From: Bradyrhizobium sp. 132
GTDB taxonomy: Bacteria > Pseudomonadota > Alphaproteobacteria > Rhizobiales > Xanthobacteraceae
DNA length: 64,000 bases
Assembly (NCBI RefSeq): GCF_023074185.1
Contig: NZ_JADPKY010000194.1
Span: 1-64,000 of the forward strand
Reading direction: 5' to 3'
The position numbers and the translations under genes were made by a program. Positions 1-8,702 of this stretch are shown piece by piece. Each line of letters opens with the position of its first letter. The stretch's first letter is position 1. The notes beneath the pieces were generated by a model, which saw nothing but the letters and a program-made list of their open reading frames with translations, was not told where the DNA came from and did not search any database.

Positions 1-83
1 ACGGCACGCCCGAGGAAATCAAGTCCAACGCCGCCGTGCAGGAAGCCTATCTCGGCGGTGTTCACGGAGAGATCGCCGCATGA
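1..83 (+). CDS. livG: LivG-type ABC transporter ATP-binding protein, C-terminal end (partial)
   Basis: Only the last 26 codons are inside the window, read in the frame starting at base 3 and ending in TGA at 81-83. The tail reads GTPEEIKSNAAVQEAYLGG, the usual end of LivG, the first ATPase of branched-chain amino acid importers (the phrase VQEAYLG is characteristic). The stop overlaps the ATG of the next gene (ATGA), so the two ATPases are translationally coupled. Identity rests on this tail plus the LivF neighbour. Confidence 0.8.
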   Translation, partial: GTPEEIKSNAAVQEAYLGGVHGEIAA

Positions 84-778
84 GCCTGATCGAGGTCAAT
101 GGCCTGAACAGCTATTACGGGGACTCCCACATCCTGTTCGACGTCGCCATGCGTGTGGAGCGTCATGAGGTGGTGGCGTTGCTCGGCCGCAACGGCGCCG
201 GCAAGAGCACGACGCTGAAGAGCCTGATGGGCGTCGTGACGCCGCGTAGCGGCAGCGTGAAGTTCGACGGTATCGATATCGCCGGGCGCAAGAGCCACAG
301 AATCGCGCAGGCGGGCATGCAGCTCGTGCACGAGGAGCGCCGGATTTTCGGCAGCCTGTCGGTGGAAGAGAATATCCTGCTCGCCGGGATCACGGCGCCC
401 AAACGCTGGCCTCTCGACCGCATCTACGAGATGTTTCCGCGACTGAAGGAGCGGCGTAGTAACCGCGGCACCGAGCTGTCCGGCGGCGAACAGCAGATGC
501 TCGCTATCGCGCGGGCGCTGGTGCGCGATCCCAAGATCGTGCTGCTGGACGAGCCGTTCGAGGGGCTCGCGCCCGTGATCGTCCACGATCTCGTCAAGGC
601 CTGCCGCGATCTCGCCGCCGCCGGCCAGACTATCGTATTGGTCGAGCAGAATTTGGCGGCGACGCTGGCGCTGGCGAGCCGGATCTACATCATCAACAAC
701 GGCCACATCGTGCACGAGGGGCCGGCTCGCGAGCTCAAGGCACAACCGGAGCTGCTCCAACGCTTTCTCGGCGTCTAG
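80..778 (+). CDS. livF: LivF-type branched-chain amino acid ABC transporter ATPase
   Basis: A 232-residue ABC ATPase of normal LivF length, located on the cytoplasmic face of a high-affinity importer for branched-chain or related amino acids. Visible motifs are Walker A GRNGAGKST (36-44), signature LSGGEQQ (134-140) and Walker B VLLDEP (155-160). The start overlaps the LivG stop by four bases. A periplasmic binding protein follows 75 bases downstream, so the unit is LivG-LivF-binding protein; the permeases would lie upstream of the window. The ATPase assignment is firm. The exact substrate cannot be read from this subunit. Confidence 0.93.
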   Translation: MSLIEVNGLNSYYGDSHILFDVAMRVERHEVVALLGRNGAGKSTTLKSLMGVVTPRSGSVKFDGIDIAGRKSHRIAQAGMQLVHEERRIFGSLSVEENILLAGITAPKRWPLDRIYEMFPRLKERRSNRGTELSGGEQQMLAIARALVRDPKIVLLDEPFEGLAPVIVHDLVKACRDLAAAGQTIVLVEQNLAATLALASRIYIINNGHIVHEGPARELKAQPELLQRFLGV

Positions 779-853
779 TTCTTCACCAAGCGCGACGTCA
801 CGACGCGGAGTCTTTGACGACCTCTCGCCGAAATCGAAAAGGAGGACACTAAA

Positions 854-2059
854 ATGAAATACGTTGCCGTAAGAGCGGTTCAATTTTTACTTGCAGCGTC
901 ATTGGCGGTGACCAGTGCACACGCGGCCGAAAACAAGGTCGTGATCGGTGATATCGACGACATGTCCGGCCTGTATGCCGACGTGATCGGCCCCGGCGGA
1001 GTCGAGGCGGCCAAGATGGCGATCGAGGATTTTGGCGGCAGCGTTCTAGGTAACAAGATCGAGTTCATGGTCTCCGATCACCAGAACAAGCCCGACGTTG
1101 GAGCGCAAAAATTCCGGGAATGGGCCGACCGGGACGGCATTACGATGATTCTCGGCGGATCGAACACGGGAGTTAGCCTGGCGATGAACAATGTCGCCAA
1201 GGAGAAGAAAATTCCGTTCATCGCTATCGGCGCAGCCGGCGCATCACTGACCGGCAAGGACTGCACGCCCTATACCGTGCACTATGTCTACGACACGACG
1301 GCACTCGGCAACGGTACCGCCAAGACGATGGTGAAGCAGGGCGGTAAAACCTGGTTCTTCCTCACGGCCGACTACGCCTTCGGCACCCAGTTGCAGGAGT
1401 CCGCCTCGAAGGTGGTCGAGGCCAATGGCGGCAAGGTCACTGGCGCCGTGCGCGTCCCGCTCTCCACGTCGGACTTCTCGAGCTATCTGCTCCAGGCGCA
1501 AAACGCGGGTGCGCAGGTGCTTGGGCTGGCCAATGCCGGCAACGACTTCACTAACTCAATCAAGGCTGCCGACGAGTTCGGCATCGCCAGGACAATGAAG
1601 CCGGCCGCATTGCTCGCCTTCATCAGCGACATTCACAGCCTCGGCCTCAAGACCGCACAGGGCCTCTACCTCACCACTGGCTGGTATTGGGATCTCAACG
1701 ACAAGACCCGCGCCTTCGCCAAGCGCTATTATGAGAAGACGAAGCGCGAGCCCACCATGAATCAGGCGGGCTACTATTCGGCGACCATGACCTACCTCAA
1801 CGCGGTCAAGGCTGCCGGCTCCACCAACTCAGAGAAGGTGATGGCCGAGCTCAAGAAGATGAAGATCGACGACATGTTCACCAGCAACGGCAAGATCCGT
1901 GCCGACGGCCTGATGGAGCATGAGATGTATATCATGCAGGTCAAGAAACCTGATGAGTCCAAACAACCTTGGGACTACTACAAGCTGGTTCAAACTATGT
2001 CGGGCGAAGAAGCATTCGGGAAGTTAACCGACTCGGCGTGTCCGCTGGTTACACACTGA
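854..2059 (+). CDS. Periplasmic ligand-binding protein of a LivK-like ABC transporter
   Basis: A 401-residue type I periplasmic binding protein. The N terminus has a charged start, a hydrophobic stretch (FLLAASLAVTSAHA) and a probable signal peptidase site after AHA near residue 24, so it is exported. The mature part starts KVVIGDIDDMSGLYADVIGPG, typical of the Leu/Ile/Val-binding family. A strong ribosome binding site (AAGGAGG) lies about 10 bases before the ATG. It closes the LivG-LivF unit and supplies ligands to it. Many rhizobial members bind amides, urea or aromatic acids instead of leucine, so the substrate is open. Confidence 0.9.
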   Translation: MKYVAVRAVQFLLAASLAVTSAHAAENKVVIGDIDDMSGLYADVIGPGGVEAAKMAIEDFGGSVLGNKIEFMVSDHQNKPDVGAQKFREWADRDGITMILGGSNTGVSLAMNNVAKEKKIPFIAIGAAGASLTGKDCTPYTVHYVYDTTALGNGTAKTMVKQGGKTWFFLTADYAFGTQLQESASKVVEANGGKVTGAVRVPLSTSDFSSYLLQAQNAGAQVLGLANAGNDFTNSIKAADEFGIARTMKPAALLAFISDIHSLGLKTAQGLYLTTGWYWDLNDKTRAFAKRYYEKTKREPTMNQAGYYSATMTYLNAVKAAGSTNSEKVMAELKKMKIDDMFTSNGKIRADGLMEHEMYIMQVKKPDESKQPWDYYKLVQTMSGEEAFGKLTDSACPLVTH

Positions 2060-2465
2060 TTGCCGTGTTCCGACCGCGTCGGTCGCACAAGAGGAGCACA
2101 CCCGCAAGCGCACTTATGTTTGTAGTGCGGAATGGGCGGCGTGCGCGGCGGCATCCGTGGCGCTTGCTCTCTCGCTGCCGCCAGCCCGACCAAAAACCAG
2201 ACACTGGCGGCAACCTATGCTGTAGTGCTGTTCAGCGTGATGGTCCAGGGATCTACACTGGGGACGGTGGCGAGACGCACCGCTGGCAGAAGCCGAATGC
2301 TTGAAGGCCGGGATCCGATCATTTCGCCCAGGGGTAATCGGCCTTTGCCACCGCACCTCGAGCACCGGCCGGGTAGATTTTTGCGGCCCGGCTCGGGCTT
2401 CCGCACCGGCAGCGATACGGTCCCGCTGCAAGCCTCGTATCTGGTCTCGTCCACGCGGTCGCCCG
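2060..2465. other. Gene-free stretch
   Basis: About 400 bases after the binding-protein gene. Several overlapping frames are open on both strands because of the high G+C, but none has a recognisable domain or ribosome binding site. I see no convincing terminator or RNA gene. Confidence 0.4.
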
Positions 2466-2664
2466 TCATGCTTCGCCGACCCCGGAGAGGATTGCCGCGG
2501 GTGGAGGAGTGGCACGGCGCCGGCAGGCCTCCGGGTCTGGACCCCGGTTTGCTGCGGGTATCGTATCGCTTGGCCATGTCGAGAAGCCGCCGCCCTGTGA
2601 ACGGATCGGCCATCTCCGCCAGTTCGCGCGCCCGCTGCGCAAATCCCCTGTAGAACTCTTCCAT
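2466..2664 (-). pseudogene. Small conserved protein, frameshifted
   Basis: The start (ATG, complement of 2662-2664) follows a good ribosome binding site (GGAGGTG) and reads MEEFYRGFAQRARELAEMAD, then DPFTGRRLLDMAKRYD. The family C terminus, RRRATPPPAAILSGVGEA and a stop, lies in a different frame, ending at 2466. The change of frame falls after KRYD, near 2545-2560. A second broken copy near 37.93-38.08 kb has the matching tail RTTPPTSIFSGAGEA, which shows these are two halves of one roughly 65-residue protein. Function is unknown. Expressed alone, the first frame would give an extended, unrelated tail. Confidence 0.6.
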
Positions 2665-2978
2665 GACGCCACCTCCGCAACACCAAGCAGGGCGGGAATT
2701 TCATTACGCTGGCGAGGTGGCGTAAAGCGCTGGGTCGGAGCCTGCTGACCATTTGTGACCCGCCGGTACTCCTTCCTGAGGCTGAAAGCATTCTGAGCGC
2801 TTGGGAGCACACCCGGAATGAGTGCCACCCGAGGGGCCGGATGATGCAGCTGCTGCTGGCTGATCCTCTCCACGGCCGATTTCCCGCCCGCCTGTTCCGT
2901 CGTGGAAGGTTGAAATGACGCCCATGCGATGTATAACCGGACTCGGGTGTTCGCTGTATCCGCAGCGACAGGAAAGCG
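2665..2978. other. Intergenic region before nhaA
   Basis: About 310 bases between the divergent small gene and nhaA. It should hold both promoters. No operator, riboswitch or hairpin stood out by eye. An AGGAAAG ribosome binding site sits directly before the nhaA start. Confidence 0.35.
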
Positions 2979-4352
2979 ATGGTCGGGCCGCCACGCGGAG
3001 ATCCTACGCCCGTGAACCACAATCCTCCGTTTGACGATCTGCCGAAAGCCCAGCGGCTGGCCGAACAGGCCTTCAATACCCTTCAAAGGTTCCTGCACGT
3101 CGAGGCCGTCAGCGGCGCCGTCCTGCTCATTGCGGCCGCCGCTGCACTGATCTGGGCGAACTCTCCGGTCGCTCATAGCTATCACGATTTCTGGCATCTT
3201 CCCGCGACCATCGGTTTGGGGGAACTCGTCTTTTCACGCTCGTTGCACTTCTGGGTCAACGACGTGCTGATGACGATCTTCTTTCTCGTCGTCGGAATGG
3301 AGATCCGGCGCGAAATCCACGAAGGCGCACTAAGCAGGTTGGATCAGGCCATTCTGCCGCTGATCGCGGCGGCCGGTGGCGTGATCCTCCCGGCACTGAT
3401 CTATCTCAGCCTCAACGCCGGTCCGGATCGCGGGCAGGGCTGGGCGGTGCCAACGGCCACGGACATCGCGTTCGCGGTTGGAGTTCTCGCCCTGCTTGGA
3501 CGAAGAATCCCGGTCAATTTGCGGGTCTTCCTCCTTGCTCTTGCGATCATCGATGACATCATTGCGGTCCTGATCATTGCTCTCTTCTACACCGCAGATA
3601 TTCAGCTTGCTGGCTTCGCCATCGCGTCGGTCGGCATTCTCGCAGTTCTGGGCTTTCAGCGGATCGGTTTCGGGTCGGCGTTCTTGTACGTCCTGCCCGG
3701 TTTTTTGGTTTGGATCGGGTTCATGACGGCCGGAATCCATCCTACCCTTGCGGGTGTGGTGCTTGGGCTGATGACTCCGGCGCGCGCAATTCCTTTGCGG
3801 GAGCCACCGCTGGAAATGGTGTCTCGCGTTGTGAAGCAGTTGCGAAGCAGCGATGCGGTCATGGAAAAGGATCCGCACAGATTGGCGCAACCGCTGCGAG
3901 ATCTTCGCGTGGCTCACCGAGAGATGTTGCCGCCGGTCTCGCGCGTGCAGATGGCACTGCATCCGTGGGTGGCTTACGGCATCATGCCGATCTTCGCGCT
4001 GGCAAATGCCGGGGTAGGCTTGACGAATGCCAACCTGCCGGCCGGCGGTCAGTGGGTGATGCTGGGCACTGCGCTGGCTTTGGTCGCCGGGAAACCGCTC
4101 GGCGTCGTCGGCGCGACCTGGGCGGCAGTGCGACTCGGGTGGTGCCGGCTCGCTCCCGGAGTCTCGTGGACCGGGGTCTGCCTGGTCGGGCTGCTGGCTG
4201 GCATCGGTTTTACGATGTCCATCTTCATCTCCATGCTCGCCTTCGCGGATGAAGGATTGTTGACCGCTGCCAAATTGGGGGTCCTCCTCGGCTCGCTTCT
4301 CGCGGCCATGCTCGGCCTCGGCTGGGGCCTCAGCAATGCCCGACGTTTGTGA
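2979..4352 (+). CDS. nhaA: Na+/H+ antiporter NhaA
   Basis: A 457-residue inner-membrane protein that exchanges cytoplasmic Na+ for periplasmic H+ and supports pH and salt balance. Hydrophobic segments run through the whole length. The helix with the paired ion-binding aspartates reads ALAIIDDIIAVLIIALFYT, and the helix before it reads TATDIAFAVGVLALLGRR, both hallmarks of NhaA. The protein is longer than the roughly 390-residue E. coli form: about 50 charged residues (VVKQLRSSDAVMEKDPHRLAQ and following) are inserted between membrane halves, as in many alphaproteobacterial homologues. An AGGAAAG site supports the ATG. Confidence 0.95.
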   Translation: MVGPPRGDPTPVNHNPPFDDLPKAQRLAEQAFNTLQRFLHVEAVSGAVLLIAAAAALIWANSPVAHSYHDFWHLPATIGLGELVFSRSLHFWVNDVLMTIFFLVVGMEIRREIHEGALSRLDQAILPLIAAAGGVILPALIYLSLNAGPDRGQGWAVPTATDIAFAVGVLALLGRRIPVNLRVFLLALAIIDDIIAVLIIALFYTADIQLAGFAIASVGILAVLGFQRIGFGSAFLYVLPGFLVWIGFMTAGIHPTLAGVVLGLMTPARAIPLREPPLEMVSRVVKQLRSSDAVMEKDPHRLAQPLRDLRVAHREMLPPVSRVQMALHPWVAYGIMPIFALANAGVGLTNANLPAGGQWVMLGTALALVAGKPLGVVGATWAAVRLGWCRLAPGVSWTGVCLVGLLAGIGFTMSIFISMLAFADEGLLTAAKLGVLLGSLLAAMLGLGWGLSNARRL

Positions 4353-4363
4353 AAGTCTAACCG

Positions 4364-4597
4364 ATGCCCTTTAGAGCTCCGCATGTGTCGTTCGTGTCGT
4401 TCGCCGTCGAGATATTGTCCTCGGGGGTCACTCAGGTGATGATCGTCGAAACGGATCTGCACCTCAATCCAAGGCATCCCGCCTACGATAGGTCGGCCGT
4501 GACGCAACTGATCGCAGCCGCACAGGCTTACACGAATGCCAATGTGGAAGGCCCTTCTTCCATTCGGCTCGTCTCGACCCAAAGCGGGGAAATTTGA
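4364..4597 (+). CDS. Small hypothetical protein
   Basis: A 77-codon frame starting 11 bases after nhaA. The part from about codon 22 (VTQVMIVETDLHLNPRHPAY onward) has protein-like composition, while the first 20 codons look less convincing, so translation may begin at a GTG near 4429. No domain is recognised and no strong ribosome binding site is visible. It could be a chance frame. Confidence 0.3.
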   Translation: MPFRAPHVSFVSFAVEILSSGVTQVMIVETDLHLNPRHPAYDRSAVTQLIAAAQAYTNANVEGPSSIRLVSTQSGEI

Positions 4598-4687
4598 TGC
4601 GTGTCATTCGGGGATCAGTCGCCTCACTGATGGCCGATGCCGGAGCGGCTGACCATGGCCGCATGGGAACGATAAGCAGGGTGATAA

Positions 4688-4882
4688 GTGGAGAGGCTCG
4701 TGCGGCGCCGTAAGGCCTGGACGAAGCAGGACGAGGCTACACTCCTCGAGATGCGAGCGGTCGGGGCTTCGTGGGAGGCGATCGCCGAATCGCTAGGCCG
4801 CACCAAAATGTCGGTCGAGGTCCGCGCGGCGGAGATCAAGCGTCGCAATCCCGGTGCTACTTGTGAACCGCCGGCGGGATGA
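4688..4882 (+). CDS. Small SANT/Myb-like DNA-binding protein
   Basis: A 64-residue basic protein. The core KAWTKQDEATLLEMRAVGAS followed by WEAIAESLGRTKMSVEVRA has regularly spaced tryptophans and the three-helix layout of SANT/Myb-like or GcrA-like helix-turn-helix domains: a W-T-x-x-D/E opening, then AIAESLGRT as the turn into the recognition helix. Such single-domain proteins are common in Bradyrhizobium and presumably bind DNA as small regulators. It starts with GTG. No partner gene is coupled to it. Confidence 0.6.
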   Translation: MERLVRRRKAWTKQDEATLLEMRAVGASWEAIAESLGRTKMSVEVRAAEIKRRNPGATCEPPAG

Positions 4883-4977
4883 CCGACCCGGGCTATTCTC
4901 TTGTTTGTGACTTAACGTCAGTTGGACGTATGGAGAGGCAGCATTGCTCCGGCGTTCGGGAAGATTATTGACCAACA

Positions 4978-5141
4978 TGAAGCATGTGCCGTCGTTGATA
5001 GGCGTCGTCGTCCTGTTTGGGATCGTCTTCTTCCTGACGAGAGCAACTCTTTCAACTTTTCAACTGACAATCGGCATTTGCATCGCTCTGCTCGTCTATG
5101 GCGCGACCATGGCGTGGCACATCCGTAACATCCTTCGCTGA
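4978..5141 (+). CDS. Small two-helix membrane protein
   Basis: The likely start is the ATG at 4978 (MKHVPSLIG), giving 54 residues. An upstream in-frame start at 4944 would add 11 charged residues. Two hydrophobic segments are clear, IGVVVLFGIVFFL and LTIGICIALLVYGATMAW, separated by a short polar turn, so it is probably an inner-membrane hairpin. The function is unknown and no partner is coupled to it. Confidence 0.5.
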
Positions 5142-5621
5142 TCGGTTGAGGATGCGTGGCGTCTTCGCCGATATGGCAACGCTTCTGTTGCCTTGTTGCG
5201 ATGGCACTTCACCCGACGTAGCCCGCTGATGAGGAGCGACACCTGCGCGGAACGCCTGGCCGGCGTTGCTCCGCCCCTACCCCAGAAGCCCTCAAGGCGA
5301 GGCTACGCTTACACCGCACTCCGGGACCCACCGTGTGGCAATAGCACGGGTGCGAGTCTCTCGGCCTTCCATCTGCCTCAAATGAGGTCGCGGCCGGTGC
5401 TTGGCGCCGCGGAACCGTCCCGAGCAGATAAGCTTGTCGAAGCTTCGGGGTTGATGTTGCGACGCAGCAACTGTATGAAAGAGCTTCGTCGGACCCGATC
5501 GATCGGGTGGCTCGGCCGGGCGCCCATCCCCCGGAAACCCTCAGCGTAGCGATATGAAGCTTACCTTTAGGCCGACCGGGCGCTGCCCGTCGCCTCGCTG
5601 GTCATATTGGTTTTAGCAAAA
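5142..5621. other. Gene-free stretch before the SulP gene
   Basis: About 480 bases. A 118-codon frame is open here but its sequence is arginine- and proline-rich with no family resemblance, so I do not call it. The SulP promoter should be in the last part. A GGAAC box at 5411-5415 has no CGTT partner at the right distance, so it is not called as a promoter. Confidence 0.35.
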
Positions 5622-7103
5622 ATGAGGTTCTACCAAGCGTTCCGCCGCGAGTGGATGACAAACGTTCCAACCGAAGTCCTGTCAGGTGTTCTGGTCGCCC
5701 TGGCTCTAATTCCGGAGGCAATCGGATTTTCGATCGTCGCCGGCGTCGACCCGAAAGTCGGCCTTTACGCCTCCTTCTCGATCGCCTGCGTGACCGCCGT
5801 CCTCGGCGGCAGGCCGGCGATGATCTCGGCAGCGACGGCATCGACCGCGGTGCTGATGATCGCCCTGGTCCGCGATCACGGCCTTCAGTACCTGTTCGCC
5901 GCGACGGTGCTGATGGGACTGATTCAGGTCGCCGCTGGGGCCGCGCGGCTTGGTCTACTCATGAAATTCGTGTCCCGCTCGGTCATGACCGGATTTGTAA
6001 ACGCCTTGGCCATTCTCATTTTCCTGGCTCAGTTGCCGCAATTGACGCACGTCGGCTGGGAAACCTACGCCATGGTCGGCGCGGGCCTGGCCATCATCTA
6101 CCTCTTCCCTTACGTCACCAAACGAGTGCCGTCCGCCTTGGTCAGCATCATCGTGCTGACCGCGTTTACGCTGTGGTCCGGCATCAAGCTGCGTACCGTC
6201 GGTGACATGGGCGAATTGCCGTCCAGCCTCCCGTTCTTCGCGATCCCCCAAGTCCCCTTCAATCTGGAGACCCTGAGGATCATCCTGCCATACTCGTTGG
6301 CGATGGCTGCGGTTGGGCTGCTGGAGTCGCTTCTGACGGCTTCGATCGTCGACGACATGACCGACACGGGCAGCAATAAGAACCGGGAATGCGTCGGCCA
6401 AGGAATCGCAAACTTCATCACCGGGTTCCTTGGTGCGATGGGCGGCTGCGCCATGATCGGGCAGTCGGTCATCAACGTCACCGCTGGCGCCCGCACGCGG
6501 CTGTCCACATTCTTCGCCGGCGGATTCCTGCTGTTCCTGATCGTTGTCCTTGGCGAGTGGGTGAAGCAGATACCGATGGCCGCGCTCGTGGCCGTGATGA
6601 TCATGGTCTCGATCAGCACGTTCAACTGGTCCTCTATCGTTAACCTGCGGTCCCACCCCCTAAGTTCGAGCGTGGTGATGCTGGCGACCGTAGTCGTCGT
6701 GGTGGCCACCCGCGACCTGTCGATGGGCGTGCTCACCGGCGTCGTCCTGAGCGGGGTGTTTTTTGCGGCCAAGGTTGCGCGGTTGCTCGGAATCGCAACT
6801 GAGCTGTCGGACGACGGTCGCGAGATCACCTACTTTGTCACTGGGCAGGTGTTTTTTGCGTCGTCCAATAGCCTCGTCGATGCCTTTGACTATCAGGAGG
6901 TGCCCGAGCGCGTCCGCATTGACGTGAGCGACGCGCACTTCTGGGACATCACCGCAATCGGCGCTCTTGACGACATCGTTCTGAAGCTGCGTCGCCACGG
7001 TGCGCAGGTCGAACTGATTGGCTTGAACCAGGCGAGTGCAACCATGGTCGAGCGGTTTGGTACCCACCATAAGCCGAACGTGCGGCAGAAGCCTGCGCAC
7101 TAA
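5622..7103 (+). CDS. SulP-family anion transporter with STAS domain
   Basis: About 493 residues from the ATG at 5622; a TTG 15 bases upstream is also in frame. The first two thirds are repeated hydrophobic helices. The N-terminal signature LVALALIPEAIGFSIVAGVD followed by PKVGLYASF is diagnostic of SulP permeases, which carry sulfate, bicarbonate or other anions. The C terminus (around VRIDVSDAHFWDITAIGALD) is a cytoplasmic STAS domain. The gene stands alone, so sulfate versus bicarbonate cannot be decided from context. Confidence 0.9.
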   Translation: MRFYQAFRREWMTNVPTEVLSGVLVALALIPEAIGFSIVAGVDPKVGLYASFSIACVTAVLGGRPAMISAATASTAVLMIALVRDHGLQYLFAATVLMGLIQVAAGAARLGLLMKFVSRSVMTGFVNALAILIFLAQLPQLTHVGWETYAMVGAGLAIIYLFPYVTKRVPSALVSIIVLTAFTLWSGIKLRTVGDMGELPSSLPFFAIPQVPFNLETLRIILPYSLAMAAVGLLESLLTASIVDDMTDTGSNKNRECVGQGIANFITGFLGAMGGCAMIGQSVINVTAGARTRLSTFFAGGFLLFLIVVLGEWVKQIPMAALVAVMIMVSISTFNWSSIVNLRSHPLSSSVVMLATVVVVVATRDLSMGVLTGVVLSGVFFAAKVARLLGIATELSDDGREITYFVTGQVFFASSNSLVDAFDYQEVPERVRIDVSDAHFWDITAIGALDDIVLKLRRHGAQVELIGLNQASATMVERFGTHHKPNVRQKPAH

Positions 7104-7189
7104 CGTCTGAGTAGATGGAGCGTTGCCCGGGCTCCTTGCGACCCTCCGTTGGTGATCCCATACCAAGCGGAGCCGGCAGTCGTCTTGCG

Positions 7190-8410
7190 CTATGCCGCGA
7201 GTCGTACCGGCAACCGGGCCAACGCGCGGATGCCAAGCCGTTTGTGCCACCGGATCTCTTCGGGCTTATTTGCAAGCCGCAAATGGGGAAACCTCTCCAG
7301 GATGCGCTGAATCCCTATCGAGGCCTCTGCGCGCGCAAGCTGGAACCCAAGGCAAAAGTGCACGCCGGTGCCGAAAGAAAGGTGCGGATTGGGGTGGCGC
7401 GTGATGTCGAAGGTGTGGGGCTGCTCAAACCTTGCCGGGTCGCAGTTCGCCGCAGCAAGAAATGCCGCGAACATCTCGCCGCGCCGGAACTGACGTCCTT
7501 GCCAGACCAGATCTCGGGTCGCGAAACGGGGCTTGGTCATCTGCACGGGAGAGACGTAACGAAGACATTCCTCAATGCATGTCGGCATCAGGGCCGGGTC
7601 TTGGCGCAACCGGCTCGACTGGTCCCCATTGGTGAGCAGCGCGTAGAGACCGCCCGCTATGAGATGCGTGGTGGTTTCCTGCCCCGCACCGAAGAGCAGG
7701 AAGATCATGGAGACAATTTCGTCCTCGCTGAGCGTTTGGCCTTCGATTTCGACCTCGCGCAGCGCAGCGATCAGGCCCTCGGGCCGCGCCCCGCCGCCGG
7801 GTCTCGAAACGCGCCGAAGGTACCGGACGACGCTGATCACGCCGGGGATGGCGCGTATCACCGCAAAGACATTCGCCGCATCCTTCAGCCAGCCCAACCA
7901 GTTCTTGAATTGGTCGTGATCCTTCTCCGGCAACCCCAGCATCGCGCAGATTACCGAAAGGGGCAGATCTCGGCAGAACTCGGTCATGAGATCGGCCCCG
8001 GGCTTGCCGTCCAGCTTGTCGAGCAGCCGATCAGCCACCTCAACGATCGTCGGCTTGAGGACTGCAATCGTGCGCCTCTGGAAGGCGTCATCAACGAGGG
8101 CACGCAGGCGACGGTGCTCCGGATCGTCGTGGCCGAGCATGTTCGACGCAAGGAGGCCGAGCGTCCTCGGAAGAACTTTCAATATCCGCTCCTGCGTCCT
8201 GCTTCCGGCGTTTGCGGGATCGCGCGCGAAGTCCTGGCTGTTTTTCAACAGTTCTGCGCAGCTCTCATGACTTGTCGCGAGCCAGGTGCGGCCGACGATC
8301 GGCAACCTCAAGCGCACCACCGAGCCTTCGGTTCGCATGCGGTCGAGTGTCGCAAAAGGGTCCGCGTGGAACTCCGGAGATAAAATGTCGAACCGTCGCT
8401 CGTCGTGCAT
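7190..8410 (-). CDS. Cytochrome P450
   Basis: A 406-residue soluble P450 monooxygenase of bacterial class I size. The I-helix oxygen-binding motif reads FLLFGAGQETTTH, the K-helix ExxR lies in EECLRY, and the heme-thiolate loop is FGTGVHFCLGFQLARAE with the axial cysteine. No ferredoxin or ferredoxin reductase gene is adjacent, so electrons must come from elsewhere. The N terminus (DERRFDILSPEFHADPFATL) resembles CYP107/CYP109-type bacterial enzymes, but subfamily and substrate cannot be named. Confidence 0.93.
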   Translation of the reverse strand: MHDERRFDILSPEFHADPFATLDRMRTEGSVVRLRLPIVGRTWLATSHESCAELLKNSQDFARDPANAGSRTQERILKVLPRTLGLLASNMLGHDDPEHRRLRALVDDAFQRRTIAVLKPTIVEVADRLLDKLDGKPGADLMTEFCRDLPLSVICAMLGLPEKDHDQFKNWLGWLKDAANVFAVIRAIPGVISVVRYLRRVSRPGGGARPEGLIAALREVEIEGQTLSEDEIVSMIFLLFGAGQETTTHLIAGGLYALLTNGDQSSRLRQDPALMPTCIEECLRYVSPVQMTKPRFATRDLVWQGRQFRRGEMFAAFLAAANCDPARFEQPHTFDITRHPNPHLSFGTGVHFCLGFQLARAEASIGIQRILERFPHLRLANKPEEIRWHKRLGIRALARLPVRLAA

Positions 8411-8702
8411 GTCTGCTTCCGCGCTTCTGGTTGTTGGGGTAGAAATTGAGCGGTGCTCCGTCCTTTACCCGCGCTGGTGCGGACCGTGCGGCGCCGCTCT
8501 GCCGAGGGGATGCATCCTCGGAAGGACACGCTGAAAAGGACAGGGAGCGTAGGTCCCCGCCTGGATCAAGGGCGATGTCTGGATTGTCGGGCAAGGATAG
8601 CCGCGCGCAACCGGTACGCCGCAACGCAGGGCCACAGGGGAGCGTTGGCTCTGAAGAGCAAGCGGGTCCATTCAAACTGCCTCGGCGCGCGCATCCCTGC
8701 GT

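Noticed and set aside
62..883. A 273-codon frame on the minus strand across livF
   Set aside because: It is the antisense of a clear ABC ATPase gene. Its sequence is arginine- and histidine-rich without a family, as expected for a G+C-rich shadow frame.
2114..3197. Long minus-strand frames of 320 and 243 codons
   Set aside because: They are low-complexity, overlap each other and the nhaA start, and have no ribosome binding site. Only the last 20 codons of the 243-codon frame are meaningful, as the tail of the small frameshifted gene.
5193..5549. A 118-codon plus-strand frame before the SulP gene
   Set aside because: Composition looks like random G+C-rich sequence and no domain or start signal is present.
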